Notes: generated by a model not told the origin, from the sequence alone. Counted from the stretch's first letter, positions 33,285 to 42,760 are shown. The stretch: 58,897 nucleotides of DNA from an uncultured Desulfosporosinus sp. (GCA_927405585.1 CAKMJS010000005.1:1-58897), one strand, 5' to 3'. A program made the numbers and translations.

Positions 33285-33464
33285 GTCGTGGAATTGTTTG
33301 AAGTACCATAATAATTGAAGCAAAAGACATTTACACACGCACCCTGCGTAATGCCTTATAAAATATTCACTTTGAGAAGGTATTCGCCCTTATGACATAG
33401 AAATACAAATAGTTAGAATGTTTGCATACTCAAGGATAAGGGGAAGTTGAAAGGAGCCATCAAG

Positions 33465-34583
33465 GTGAAACTGTATGAGTACATGGCCAAAGAAATTTTC
33501 AAGACGAATGGGATCCCAGTGCCCCAGGGACGAGTGTTTACCAGTGCCGAAGGAGTAGCGGATTTTGTTGCCCAAGTCGGTCCTGTCGCCATTAAATCCC
33601 AAGTTCTTTCAGGGGGGCGTGGTAAGGCTGGTGGAATCAAGTTTGCTTCGGACCCTTTAGAGGCTACTGACAAGGCACGGGAACTCCTGGCAACGGAAAT
33701 TAAAGGACTTAAGGTTGATATAATTCTTGTCGAGCAAAAGCTTCGCATTGAAAAAGAACTCTATTTGGCAATTACCTATGATGGGGCACGGCGAAAACCG
33801 TTGTTGATTGCCTCGGCAGCTGGAGGCGTTGAGATTGAACAAGTCGCTGAAGAGAAAATAATCAAACGGCTGATCGATATGAATGTCGGGTTACAACCTT
33901 ATGCCGCCCGCGAAATTACTCGACAGCTTGGCTTGACAGGTCAGATTGCTAAAGAGGTCGCCACGATTATGGTAAAACTTTATCAACTTTTCCGGAAGTA
34001 CGATGCAGAACTGATTGAGATCAACCCTTTGGTCGTTGTGGATTCTCACGCCCTAGCAGCCGATGGCAAAATGACGGTGGATGATGACGCTGCGTTTCGG
34101 TTTGGTAAAGACGTTCCCTTTGTCGAAGAAAAAACCGCCGTGGAGCAAAGAGCCGCTGAGCTGGGGATTTCCTATGTGGAACTGGATGGGGAGATCGGAG
34201 TGATGGCTAATGGGGCCGGGATCACGATGGCAACCCTCGACTTGATTCACGAATTTGGATCAAGTCCCCGTAATTTCATGGATGCAGGTGGAGGTTCGAG
34301 CAAGGAAGCAACAGCCGGCGCTTTAGAAATATTACTCTCTACTCAGCCGAAAGCCCTCCTCATTAATATCTTCGGAGGAATTACCCGTTGCGATGAGGTA
34401 GCCAAAGCTATTATTCAAGTGAAAGAATCTATAGATATAAAAGTTCCAATGGTCATCCGTTTGGTGGGCACCAACGAAGAAGCTGGAATAGCCCTTCTAC
34501 GCGAACATGGGATTGAATCGTATCGAAACATTGACGAAGCTGTTGCGAAAGTTGTCGCCTTCGTTAAAGTGAAGGGAGCGTAG
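33465..34583 (+). CDS. sucC: Succinyl-CoA synthetase (ADP-forming) beta subunit-like ATP-grasp protein
   Basis: This is a 372-residue ATP-grasp protein. The start KLYEYMAKEIFKTNGIPVPQGRV matches SucC. Visible motifs are KSQVLSGGRGKAGGIKFA (nucleotide binding), EINPLVV and ANGAGITMATLD, DAGGGSSKEATAGALEI, and NIFGGITRCDEVAKAI. The start is GTG at 33465, 8 bp after AAAGGAG. With SucD it would make ATP from succinyl-CoA. The neighbours are 2-oxoglutarate ferredoxin oxidoreductase genes, so succinyl-CoA is the likely substrate, but another acyl-CoA cannot be excluded. Confidence 0.87.
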   Translation: MKLYEYMAKEIFKTNGIPVPQGRVFTSAEGVADFVAQVGPVAIKSQVLSGGRGKAGGIKFASDPLEATDKARELLATEIKGLKVDIILVEQKLRIEKELYLAITYDGARRKPLLIASAAGGVEIEQVAEEKIIKRLIDMNVGLQPYAAREITRQLGLTGQIAKEVATIMVKLYQLFRKYDAELIEINPLVVVDSHALAADGKMTVDDDAAFRFGKDVPFVEEKTAVEQRAAELGISYVELDGEIGVMANGAGITMATLDLIHEFGSSPRNFMDAGGGSSKEATAGALEILLSTQPKALLINIFGGITRCDEVAKAIIQVKESIDIKVPMVIRLVGTNEEAGIALLREHGIESYRNIDEAVAKVVAFVKVKGA

Positions 34584-34588
34584 GACGT

Positions 34589-35470
34589 ATGACTATCATG
34601 ATCAATGAGACCACGAAGATCTTAGTACAAGGCATGACGGGCAAACAAGGGCAGTTCCATACCTCTCAAATGCTGGAAAGCGGTAGCAAAATCATCGGAG
34701 GAATTTCCCCTGGCAAGGGAGGACAAGTTGTCCACGGTGTGCCTATTTATGATACGGTGGAAGAAGCCATGATGGCAGAAATTGCTGAAGCTTCTGTGAT
34801 TTTTGTCCCGGCCAAACAAGTTAAAGATTGCGCCTTCGAGGCGATCGACGGCGGCATCAAAACCCTCGTGATTATTACAGAGCATGTGCCGTTACATGAT
34901 GCCATGGAAATTATGGCTTTTGCGGAAAGGAAACAAGTACAGGTCGTGGGGCCAAACACGTTTGGTCTGATTTCGCCGAGTAAAGCAAAGATCGGGATTA
35001 TGCCGAACAGTATTTTTATCCCCGGTTCCGTCGGAGTCGTAGCGCGAAGTGGGACGCTCAGTTATGAAATTGTCTCCCAGTTAACCAAGGCTGGAATTGG
35101 TCAATCAACGGTAGTTGGCCTAGGAGGAGACCGTGTGGTCGGCTTATCCTTTATTGATGTGTTGGCACAGTTTGAAGCGGATCCGGAAACAAATGCGGTG
35201 GTTTTGGTGGGGGAAATCGGTGGTAATGCCGAAGAAGAAGCCTCGTTATTCATTAAAACCATGAGTAAACCGGTGATCGCCTTCCTAGCCGGTAAAAGTG
35301 CTCCTCCTGGAAAAAGAATGGGCCATGCCGGTGCCATCATTGAGCGTGGCAAAGGAACCTATGACAGCAAAGTCGTCGCCTTAAAGGCAGCAGGAGCTTA
35401 TGTGGCGTCCCTTCCCTGGGAAGTGAGTGATCTGGTTAAAAAGGCACTGGCTGAGAAAAAGGAAGCATAA
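34589..35470 (+). CDS. sucD: Succinyl-CoA synthetase alpha subunit-like protein
   Basis: This is a 293-residue CoA-ligase alpha subunit with a CoA-binding Rossmann part (ILVQGMTGKQGQFHTSQMLESG), GPNTFGLISPSKAKIGIMP, and the phospho-histidine motif GKRMGHAGAIIERGKGTYDSK. It lies 5 bp downstream of sucC. Together they conserve energy as ATP by substrate-level phosphorylation. Usual SucD has GPNCPG, while here it is GPNTFG, a small deviation at the CoA site. Confidence 0.88.
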   Translation: MTIMINETTKILVQGMTGKQGQFHTSQMLESGSKIIGGISPGKGGQVVHGVPIYDTVEEAMMAEIAEASVIFVPAKQVKDCAFEAIDGGIKTLVIITEHVPLHDAMEIMAFAERKQVQVVGPNTFGLISPSKAKIGIMPNSIFIPGSVGVVARSGTLSYEIVSQLTKAGIGQSTVVGLGGDRVVGLSFIDVLAQFEADPETNAVVLVGEIGGNAEEEASLFIKTMSKPVIAFLAGKSAPPGKRMGHAGAIIERGKGTYDSKVVALKAAGAYVASLPWEVSDLVKKALAEKKEA

Positions 35471-35485
35471 GGAGATGTTTAGGTT

Positions 35486-35698
35486 TTGGTACTAGCAATA
35501 CAGACCACTAACGTACTGGTCAGTCAAGATTGGTGTAAGAAGTGCGGAATATGTGTAGCATTTTGTCCTAAAAAAGTGCTGGAAAGCGACGAGTTAGGAA
35601 GGGTTATCGTTGCGAAGCCAGACCAGTGCATAGCATGTAAGACTTGTGAACGACTTTGCCCAGACTTTGCGATTAATATCGAGGTGATAAAAGAATGA
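35486..35698 (+). CDS. korD: 2-oxoacid:ferredoxin oxidoreductase delta subunit (2x[4Fe-4S] ferredoxin)
   Basis: This is a 70-residue protein with two clusters of CxxCxxCxxxCP type: CKKCGICVAFCP and CIACKTCERLCP. It hands electrons from the TPP site to external ferredoxin. The start is TTG at 35486 with AAGGAG about 11 bp upstream; no ATG is available in this frame. It overlaps korA by 4 bp (ATGA). Confidence 0.9.
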   Translation: MVLAIQTTNVLVSQDWCKKCGICVAFCPKKVLESDELGRVIVAKPDQCIACKTCERLCPDFAINIEVIKE

Positions 35699-36810
35699 GT
35701 AAAGCAAGGTTAATGCAAGGCAATGAAGCCGTAGCAGAGGGGGCACTGGCGGCGGGAGTTCTATTCTACGCAGGTTATCCGATCACACCCTCAACAGAAA
35801 TCGCCGAAATAATGGCTGAGAGATTGCCGAGGATCGGTGGAACCTTCATCCAAATGGAGGACGAAATAGGAAGCATGGCAGCGATCATCGGAGCCTCCTT
35901 AACGGGAGTTAAAACACTGACGGCTACAAGCGGACCGGGCTTTTCCCTCAAACAGGAGAATTTAGGGTATGCCATTGCAACCGAAGTACCCTGTGTCGTT
36001 GTAAATGTCCAAAGAGGGGGACCCAGTACAGGGCTACCCACGGCGCCTGCCCAAGCAGACGTCATGCAAGCGAGGTGGGGCACTCATGGCGACCATCCGA
36101 TCATCGCCTTAACACCCTCCTCAGTGCAAGAGTGCTATGAACTGACGGTCAAAGCCTTTAATATGGCCGAAGAATTTCGGATTCCTGTGATTTTCCTGAT
36201 GGATGAAGTGATTGGGCATCTACGAGAAAAAGTCGTCTTACCTGACGAACTAACCCTCGTTAACCGGAAAAAGCCGACGGTACCGCCGGGGGAATACATC
36301 CCTTATGAAAACAATGAAAGCATGATTCCAGCCATGGCGAACTTTGGTGAGGGTTACCGCTACCATGTAACCGGGTTAACCCATACTGAAAAGGGCTTGC
36401 CAACCGGGAACCCGGAGGTAACTAGAAAGTTTATGCAGCGTCTAACCCAGAAGCTGGATCCTTATTTAGACCGGATCCAATTAGTCGAAGAGGTGCAGCT
36501 GGACGACGCAGACCTGATCGTAGTAGCTTACGGCTGTACTGCACGCTCAGTCTTAGAGGCTGTTCATATCGCTCGGAGTGTTGGCTTAAAGGTTGGACTC
36601 TTTCGCCCCATCACGATTTGGCCATTTCCTCAAAAACAGCTCGAAAAGTATGTTGACCGTAAGTACTTAGTCGTCGAGATGAACAACGGTCAATTAGTCG
36701 GCGAAGTCGAACGACTCTTTGGATATAAAGCCGTTGAGCGCCTGAACCGTATTGACGGAGAATTAATAACTCCCAAGGAAGTGTTAGACAGAATTCGGGA
36801 GGTTATCTAA
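35695..36810 (+). CDS. korA: 2-oxoglutarate:ferredoxin oxidoreductase alpha subunit
   Basis: This is a 371-residue subunit. The motifs are GNEAVAEGALAAGVLFYAGYPITPSTEIAE, ATSGPGFSLKQENLGYA and VQRGGPSTGLPTAPAQADVMQARWGTHGDH. These fit KorA, and the operon with sucCD favours 2-oxoglutarate over pyruvate or branched-chain substrates. The enzyme oxidises 2-oxoglutarate to succinyl-CoA and reduces ferredoxin; it may also run in the carboxylating direction. Confidence 0.9.
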   Translation: MSKARLMQGNEAVAEGALAAGVLFYAGYPITPSTEIAEIMAERLPRIGGTFIQMEDEIGSMAAIIGASLTGVKTLTATSGPGFSLKQENLGYAIATEVPCVVVNVQRGGPSTGLPTAPAQADVMQARWGTHGDHPIIALTPSSVQECYELTVKAFNMAEEFRIPVIFLMDEVIGHLREKVVLPDELTLVNRKKPTVPPGEYIPYENNESMIPAMANFGEGYRYHVTGLTHTEKGLPTGNPEVTRKFMQRLTQKLDPYLDRIQLVEEVQLDDADLIVVAYGCTARSVLEAVHIARSVGLKVGLFRPITIWPFPQKQLEKYVDRKYLVVEMNNGQLVGEVERLFGYKAVERLNRIDGELITPKEVLDRIREVI

Positions 36811-36811
36811 G

Positions 36812-37627
36812 ATGTTTAGTGATATAGCTCAATATTTTCGGACAGAAACATTACCACATATCTGGTGCCCAGGTTGTGGCATAGGAACGATTATGGCTGC
36901 CATCGTTCGGTCCATCAAAACCTTACAACTAGACCAAAATAACGTGATCTTTGTTTCTGGAATTGGCTGTTCCTCCCGTATGCCGGGCTACTTAGACTTT
37001 AACACCATTCATACGACTCACGGCAGAGCACTACCCTTCGCCACAGGCATTAAGGCCGCTCGTCCAGAGTTGGATGTCTTCGTAATCATGGGTGATGGAG
37101 ATTCAACGGCCATTGGGGGTAATCATTTAATTCATGCCGCTCGGCGCAATATCGATCTGACAGCCATCGTCGTCAATAACAGCATTTACGGTATGACAGG
37201 AGGTCAGACGTCCCCTTTAACCCCTCATGATAAACGAGGAACCACCTCACCCTTTGGCAACCTAGAGAGACCCTTCCAAATCTTGGACCTGGTCAAAGCA
37301 GCGGGTGGAACGTATGGAGCAAGAGCCACTGCTTACCATAATCAGCTCCTGACTAAGTTAGTCATGGACGCATATAACAATCCGGGTTTTTCGGTCGTAG
37401 AGGCCATTTCCCAGTGTCCTGTCTCCTATGGACGCCGCAATAAATTCAAAACCCCCGCGGATATGCTGCTCTGGCAAAAAGAGCACGCCTTCAAAGCCGG
37501 GCAAAAAAGAACTGCCCGCGATGAAGATTTCCAGATTGGCGAGATTTTCAAGTCAGAGGCACCCGAGTATACGCAAGAATACGAGAAGCTCAGACAGAAA
37601 TTAAGGGAGGTCAGTCTGAATGGCTAA
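36812..37627 (+). CDS. korB: 2-oxoglutarate:ferredoxin oxidoreductase beta subunit (TPP-binding)
   Basis: This 271-residue subunit binds thiamine pyrophosphate and Mg: WCPGCGIGTIMAAI, GIGCSSRMPGYL, and MGDGDSTAIGGNHLIHAARRN with NNSIYGMTGGQTSPLTP. GGGAGG precedes the ATG. It overlaps korC by 8 bp. Confidence 0.93.
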   Translation: MFSDIAQYFRTETLPHIWCPGCGIGTIMAAIVRSIKTLQLDQNNVIFVSGIGCSSRMPGYLDFNTIHTTHGRALPFATGIKAARPELDVFVIMGDGDSTAIGGNHLIHAARRNIDLTAIVVNNSIYGMTGGQTSPLTPHDKRGTTSPFGNLERPFQILDLVKAAGGTYGARATAYHNQLLTKLVMDAYNNPGFSVVEAISQCPVSYGRRNKFKTPADMLLWQKEHAFKAGQKRTARDEDFQIGEIFKSEAPEYTQEYEKLRQKLREVSLNG

Positions 37628-38198
37628 TCAAGAATTTCTGTTAACCGGAACCGGCGGCCAAGGCCTGATTTTAGCGGCGATCATGTTGGCAGAGGCAGGA
37701 ATCAGCGCTGGCCAGAATGTAGCTCAGAGTCAAAGCTATGGTCCCGAGGCTAGGGGCGGTGCCAGTCGGGCGGAAGTCATTATCGGAGACGCTGAGATTT
37801 ACTACCCTAAAGTAGAAAAACCGGACTTTGTCTTAACTCTCAGTCAAGAAGCCTATAAGAAGTACGGCTTGCATCTGACCGAAGAAGCCATCCTGATTGT
37901 GGATAATTCCCAGGTCTCAGACGTTAAGCCGCGCAGTAAGAATTATTATTCGTTACCGATCACGAAAACTGCCCGAACGCAATTTGGTTCCGAACAAAGT
38001 GCTAATGTCGTGGCGTTAGGAGTCGTAGCATCCCTAAGTGGCAACATCCCTTGGGAGAACGTTAGGCAAGCAGTCCAACAACGGGCTCCAAGAGGTACCG
38101 CGGAACGAAACATCAAAGCCCTGGAATTAGGGTGGCAAATGGGAATGGAAGCTGGGAAGGTGATGAACAGTGGAATTAATGAAGTGGGACTGGACTAA
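37620..38198 (+). CDS. korC: 2-oxoglutarate:ferredoxin oxidoreductase gamma subunit
   Basis: This 192-residue subunit has LTGTGGQGLILAAIMLAEAG and SQSYGPEARGGASRAEVIIGD, the two hallmarks of the gamma domain. It completes the DABC set. Its 3' end overlaps the next gene by 29 bp. Confidence 0.93.
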   Translation: MANQEFLLTGTGGQGLILAAIMLAEAGISAGQNVAQSQSYGPEARGGASRAEVIIGDAEIYYPKVEKPDFVLTLSQEAYKKYGLHLTEEAILIVDNSQVSDVKPRSKNYYSLPITKTARTQFGSEQSANVVALGVVASLSGNIPWENVRQAVQQRAPRGTAERNIKALELGWQMGMEAGKVMNSGINEVGLD

Positions 38199-39519
38199 AA
38201 ATGATTTAACCAGCTTAACGGAAAGCTTAGCGGCGGTATTATTAGAAGAGTGGGGCGGACCGAGAAGCCCTCTAGCCCTGAAATATATCAATGAAACGAT
38301 CATACCGGATCTCGTCCATTGTTTTTGTAATAATGCAGACATACTGACGAATTCTACCTTTGCCGAAATAATACAATGGAAGTTAAAAAACCAATTTGCC
38401 AATCCCTCCGCCGTCGTTGTGGATTTAGCCAACGACTTACTATTACCTGCGCAAAAGATCCTCAACCGACCTCAAATTACGGATCCGAAAGAACCCTGGC
38501 GCCGTATTTTTCGCCTTTGGATCGGGAACGAGTCCTTGCCCAATATCGCAGAGAGAACCGGTTACCCTTTAGATTATTTAGATTTACTGATCCTTAGATT
38601 AAAAAAACTCAAAGCGTTCACGGCTAATTCTAGGGTAAGCCTCTTAGAATGCCAGCAGAACATAGAGTTGAGAGACTTTGGCTTCGAACAGCTAAGTTTC
38701 CTCTACCAATTTCAGACAGCGTTCGCTGGAGAACCCTTATTTAAGGAACGTTTAATCTTAGAACAAGTGATTTGGGATCTGGGAATGCCCTTGCAAGTCC
38801 AGGATTTGGTGACACTGCTGGAAATAATTCATACTCATGAAGGCCAAATGAACGAAGAGTCATTAATATCTGCCATGGGCCATACGGCGGGACTTCTATT
38901 TTCCTGTGTCATCGATGGCTTGATTTCCTTGCACTACATTCAAAAGAACAAAGCCGGGAAATTAACCCTCAGTGAAAAAAGCGCCCGAACCATCGCTGGT
39001 TATCTACTCCCTAAACTGGGGGAACAGTTAAAGAGTGCGATAGCAATCCATGATATAGACTTGGCAAAAGGCGTTTTGCTCGGTCAAAATGAGGCGGTTT
39101 TAATTCGTCTCATTGATTGGACTGTGCGTGAGTTAAAGCAGGAACAAGCCTTTGAAGTCCTAAGTGGCATCTATCAAAAGGTGAGCAGACGGGTCGATAT
39201 CTACTTACTCAAAGTATTCTCTAACTATCCCATGGCTTTTGAGCTACTGATGAAATGCTTGAGTGATAATGACAGCTTAATCCGAGCAAGTGCCTGCGAA
39301 GCCTTAGGGCAACTGGGAAATAAGGCAGCGATCGATTCTTTAATCCGATTGCTGAGCGATCCAGTGGTTGGGGTGAAGGAAATGGCAGCTCAAGCACTTG
39401 GGGATATAGGGGCTGCTACAGCTGTCACAGAATTATTAAGAGTTGCAGAAGACTACGGTGAATCGATTAATGTTAGGGAGCGAGCCCGAGGGGCATTGCG
39501 TAAGATTGAAAAGGCTTAA
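38170..39519 (+). CDS. HEAT-repeat protein of unknown function in the kor operon
   Basis: This is a 449-residue soluble, mostly helical protein. The C-terminal 100 residues hold two clear PBS-lyase-type HEAT repeats (LIRASACEALGQLGNKAAID and VGVKEMAAQALGDIGAATAV). The N-terminal 300 residues are helical without a recognised domain. The start is GTG at 38170, with GGGAAGGTGA 6 bp upstream, inside korC; ATG at 38179 is an alternative. Translation is likely coupled to korC, so it may serve assembly or regulation of the Kor complex (inference only). Confidence 0.7.
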   Translation: MELMKWDWTKNDLTSLTESLAAVLLEEWGGPRSPLALKYINETIIPDLVHCFCNNADILTNSTFAEIIQWKLKNQFANPSAVVVDLANDLLLPAQKILNRPQITDPKEPWRRIFRLWIGNESLPNIAERTGYPLDYLDLLILRLKKLKAFTANSRVSLLECQQNIELRDFGFEQLSFLYQFQTAFAGEPLFKERLILEQVIWDLGMPLQVQDLVTLLEIIHTHEGQMNEESLISAMGHTAGLLFSCVIDGLISLHYIQKNKAGKLTLSEKSARTIAGYLLPKLGEQLKSAIAIHDIDLAKGVLLGQNEAVLIRLIDWTVRELKQEQAFEVLSGIYQKVSRRVDIYLLKVFSNYPMAFELLMKCLSDNDSLIRASACEALGQLGNKAAIDSLIRLLSDPVVGVKEMAAQALGDIGAATAVTELLRVAEDYGESINVRERARGALRKIEKA

Positions 39520-39535
39520 AGATGTAGGATAGATA

Positions 39536-39585
39536 AAATGACCACGACTGAAGTTCAAGTGAATCTCAGGTCGTGGTCATTTTTG
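39536..39585 (+). terminator. Terminator after the suc-kor operon
   Basis: AAAATGACCACGAC pairs with GTCGTGGTCATTTT, with a 20-nt loop and a following T-run. The stretch 39586-39824 holds no other feature I can support. Confidence 0.8.
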
Positions 39586-39824
39586 TTTGTAAGTCATCTC
39601 TTGAATCTGCGTCACTCTATTATTCTAGGTCCTACTGGATTGACGTTACAGGGGTTTAATCTTCTGCCTACGATGCTTGTAGCATAGTCTGTTCCACGTT
39701 TTCTTATACCTTGAATTATGATAAGATAATTACTAATAAGGAACGAAGCGGAATTAGAAATTAAGCCAATTAATCTAGTTAGAATTTTGTATGGTTTCAT
39801 TGACGAAAGAGAGCAGGTGGTCCA

Positions 39825-41456
39825 ATGCCTACTAAAAGAGATGTGGAGCGAGTTTTAGAAAACCGGGATTGGAAACAACTGAGAGTGTGGGCTAAAGAAA
39901 AAGAGAATAAGAAGATCTATCGACAATTTATGACTCGAATATATGTTAAGGATGGTCTTATTTTCTGGCGAGCAGTTGAGGCTTTGGGGGTGTTCGCCCA
40001 GCAAGTTGAACAGGATGATCCGAAATATGCTCTCGAATTGGTGAGGCGTTATTTTTGGATGCTCAACGAAGAGTCCGGCGGGACCGCTTGGAATGCCTCT
40101 GAGGCCATAGGAAGCCTACTGGCGCATTGCCCAATAACCTGCGGACATTTTAACTGGATGCTTTCTGGATTACTAGAAGATGAAAGCTTGAGCGATGGCG
40201 CGCTGTGGGGATTAGTACAATTAGCTCAGAGTGCTCCTCAATTAATCGATCCTCTTGAAGAGCGGATAAGACCCTGGCTAGAGTCCGAGGAGCCGTTCGC
40301 TCGGGGTTTGGCGGCATTAATCTATGCAATCATGCGTTTTTCTCAAAATGGTCTTGAACTTTACCGTAAAGATAAAGAAGGGCCGAAATGGAGTGTTCCC
40401 ACAGAGCTAGATACCCTTTTAAAGAACGATCAGACCGCAATAGAAATCTATCAAGACGGTAAATTTACTAGCTATCTCGTTCGCGAGCTTTGGAGCGCCC
40501 AAACTGTTGCTTTTTGGACGGAACGGATGACCATCAAAGACCTAGAGGTCGAGTTAACGGTTGCTTCAACTGCGCAGGGGTTGTGTTGGCTAGGCCTTGG
40601 ACCCTCTGTTGAGGAAGAACAGACCTTGCGAGCATGGGCGTCACGCTGGTTACCGAAATGCTTTTTAATTCGAAAGCGTGAACCGAATAGTGAAGTAATT
40701 CGTCAGCTTCAAGAGTATCTCTTAGAACAACGCCAGGAATTCACGATTCCACTTCATCAACTAGGGACACCGTTTCAGTGTCAAGTTTGGGAAGAACTTC
40801 TGCGGATTCCCTACGGAGAGACCCGTAGTTATGGAGAAATAGCCACAAAGGTTCAAAATATCAAAGGCCAGAGAGCAGTCGGTATGGCTAACCACAGGAA
40901 CCCAATTGGAGTTATTGTACCCTGTCATCGGGTGATCGGTAAAAACGGAAATCTGACGGGATATGCCGGAGGCTTAGACATTAAGCAAAGGCTCCTAGAG
41001 CTGGAAGGAGCTATCCTGCCCTTGATCAGTGAAAAAACTATGACTAAAAGTCTGGAGAGGGGAACTATGGAGAAACTGGAAAACGGACCGCTGTTTATGG
41101 GGGTCGAACATATCGGAATTAAAGCTTTGGATCTAGAAAAAGCAATACAATTTTATATAAATGCACTTGGTTTTAACTATTTATACCGGATTAAGCCCGG
41201 AGACGTAGAATTGGTATTTTTAGAATTAGGGGGTACGGTCGTGGAACTGGTCGAAGTGATCGATGGTCGACGGTATGAAGACGGGGTGGTCAATCATTTG
41301 GCCCTCCGAGTATTAGATATCTACAAAGCCATCGAGCACTTAAAAGCTCAGCAGGTGGAACTGACCTCTTCTGAGCCGATGGCATTAGGGGAAGGACGGT
41401 ATAATTTCTTCTTTCGTGGACCAAGCGGGGAAAGACTTGAACTGTATCAAGTGTAG
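39825..41456 (+). CDS. Fusion protein: HEAT-like DVU0298-type domain, O6-methylguanine-DNA methyltransferase, glyoxalase/VOC domain
   Basis: One open frame of 543 codons. Residues 1 to about 185 are helical and resemble the DVU0298 group of HEAT-like proteins. Residues about 225-395 are a methylated-DNA--protein methyltransferase with acceptor Cys367 in IVPCHRVIG, preceded by IPYGETRSYGEIA and GMANHRNP. It repairs O6-alkylguanine by moving the alkyl group to that Cys. Residues about 425-543 are a VOC/glyoxalase domain (GVEHIGIKALDLEKAIQFYINALGF, NHLALRVLDIYKAI, FFFRGPSGERLELYQV). An ATG at 41067 has GGAGAGGGG just upstream, so the VOC part may also be made as a separate protein. The 3' end overlaps a convergent gene by 10 bp. 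Confidence 0.8.
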   Translation: MPTKRDVERVLENRDWKQLRVWAKEKENKKIYRQFMTRIYVKDGLIFWRAVEALGVFAQQVEQDDPKYALELVRRYFWMLNEESGGTAWNASEAIGSLLAHCPITCGHFNWMLSGLLEDESLSDGALWGLVQLAQSAPQLIDPLEERIRPWLESEEPFARGLAALIYAIMRFSQNGLELYRKDKEGPKWSVPTELDTLLKNDQTAIEIYQDGKFTSYLVRELWSAQTVAFWTERMTIKDLEVELTVASTAQGLCWLGLGPSVEEEQTLRAWASRWLPKCFLIRKREPNSEVIRQLQEYLLEQRQEFTIPLHQLGTPFQCQVWEELLRIPYGETRSYGEIATKVQNIKGQRAVGMANHRNPIGVIVPCHRVIGKNGNLTGYAGGLDIKQRLLELEGAILPLISEKTMTKSLERGTMEKLENGPLFMGVEHIGIKALDLEKAIQFYINALGFNYLYRIKPGDVELVFLELGGTVVELVEVIDGRRYEDGVVNHLALRVLDIYKAIEHLKAQQVELTSSEPMALGEGRYNFFFRGPSGERLELYQV

Positions 41457-42442
41457 CGAAGAAGCTCAGTGTAGTAATGTTTGTCAAAGATAGCTGGTCC
41501 TCCCCCAGTGTGCCAAAACACAAAAGCTTCAGGATATTTTCGAGATTCATGTTGCATCAGGTGCTTAACAGCGACAACTCCTTTGGCGGTATAAACAGGA
41601 TCAAAGAGGATACCGTCAGTCCTAAAACATTCTATTAAAACCTTCGAAGACGCTGGTGTGGGTAAGCCATAGCCAGGTCCGACGAATTGGTCGACGATTT
41701 CAAAAGGTGCTAGAGGACAAGGGGCGTGGAGCAACTTTAAACTAGCCGTTGCAAGGGTTTCTACTTGAGGGCGTAATTGATTCGCACTCTGCCATACACT
41801 GACTCCCACTAAACGAAGAGGGTGAGGGAGCAGGGCATTCGCGGCGACGAGACCAGCGAGAGTGCCTGCACTACCTACAGAACAAACAAGAGTACTAGGC
41901 GTCCAGCCTTGCTCCTCTGCTTGCATGAGAAGTTCGAAAAAAGCCAGAAAGTATCCTAACGATCCGAGTGCATTCGAGCCTCCGAGAGGGATGGTGTAAG
42001 GCTGATAACCTTGTGTTTTCTTTTCAGAGGCAATGCGTGCCACGGCCTGATCAAGTGGTTCTTCACCACAAGCGATGATTTCCGCACCTGCTAAACGATC
42101 CAGAAGCAGGTTGCCTCCCCATTCAGTAGGGGTCTCACCAGGTATTACGATTACACTAGGAAGCTTCATCATAGTGGAAACAACGGCGGTCAGGCGAGCG
42201 TGGTTTGATTGGGGTCCACCGGAGGTGATGATGAGGTCCGCTTTTTGGCTTAGTGCTTCGGCCATGAGGAACTCAAGTTTACGAAGTTTGTTTCCCCCTA
42301 GGCCGTAGGGCGTCAAGTCATCGCGTTTCCAATATAACGAAGCATCACCCCAAGCAAGGCGACTTTTTTGAATGGGTGTAGGCCCGCCCATGAAGGGAAC
42401 ACGCGGGGGAAACGGTAAGCTTTCCAGTAATGCAGTAAACAT
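41447..42442 (-). CDS. D-cysteine desulfhydrase / ACC deaminase-type PLP enzyme
   Basis: This is a 331-residue PLP fold type II enzyme. The PLP lysine lies in YGLGGNKLRKLEFL; TSGGPQSNHARLTA binds the cofactor and substrate; SVGSAGTLAGLVA is the phosphate loop. Family members release ammonia from D-cysteine (giving pyruvate and H2S) or open 1-aminocyclopropane-1-carboxylate; the first is more likely in an anaerobe. The reaction passes through an enamine, a RidA substrate. AGGTAG precedes the ATG. Confidence 0.8.
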   Translation of the reverse strand: MFTALLESLPFPPRVPFMGGPTPIQKSRLAWGDASLYWKRDDLTPYGLGGNKLRKLEFLMAEALSQKADLIITSGGPQSNHARLTAVVSTMMKLPSVIVIPGETPTEWGGNLLLDRLAGAEIIACGEEPLDQAVARIASEKKTQGYQPYTIPLGGSNALGSLGYFLAFFELLMQAEEQGWTPSTLVCSVGSAGTLAGLVAANALLPHPLRLVGVSVWQSANQLRPQVETLATASLKLLHAPCPLAPFEIVDQFVGPGYGLPTPASSKVLIECFRTDGILFDPVYTAKGVVAVKHLMQHESRKYPEAFVFWHTGGGPAIFDKHYYTELLRYT

Positions 42443-42760
42443 GGTCTACCTCCAAAATAATCATCTTGATATATTATTTCATAATTGTAACACAGGAAGC
42501 ATGGTTAATTAGTTGATAAGGTTTCAACTATGCCCCCGTGCAAATTGTGAAACCCCTATCTTGATATAATAAAGCTACATGAGAAACCAGACCAATTATA
42601 GAAGTTATTATCATTGCTTTTTGTTTAGTCTTAACGAAATAGAATAAAGACAGCCACAAATATTGCAACAAAAAAGAAATCAAGAAATAGTTGCAAGCTA
42701 GACTTAATTCCAACGGCTCCAGATTGAGACAGAACTAAGTGAGAATTCGAAGAAATATTT

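Noticed and set aside
39612-39800. 62-codon minus-strand frame before the fusion gene
   Set aside because: No ribosome site and no recognisable pattern; low-complexity hydrophobic start then unrelated residues.
42528-42713. 61-codon hydrophobic minus-strand frame
   Set aside because: No ribosome site; AT-rich sequence easily gives such frames.
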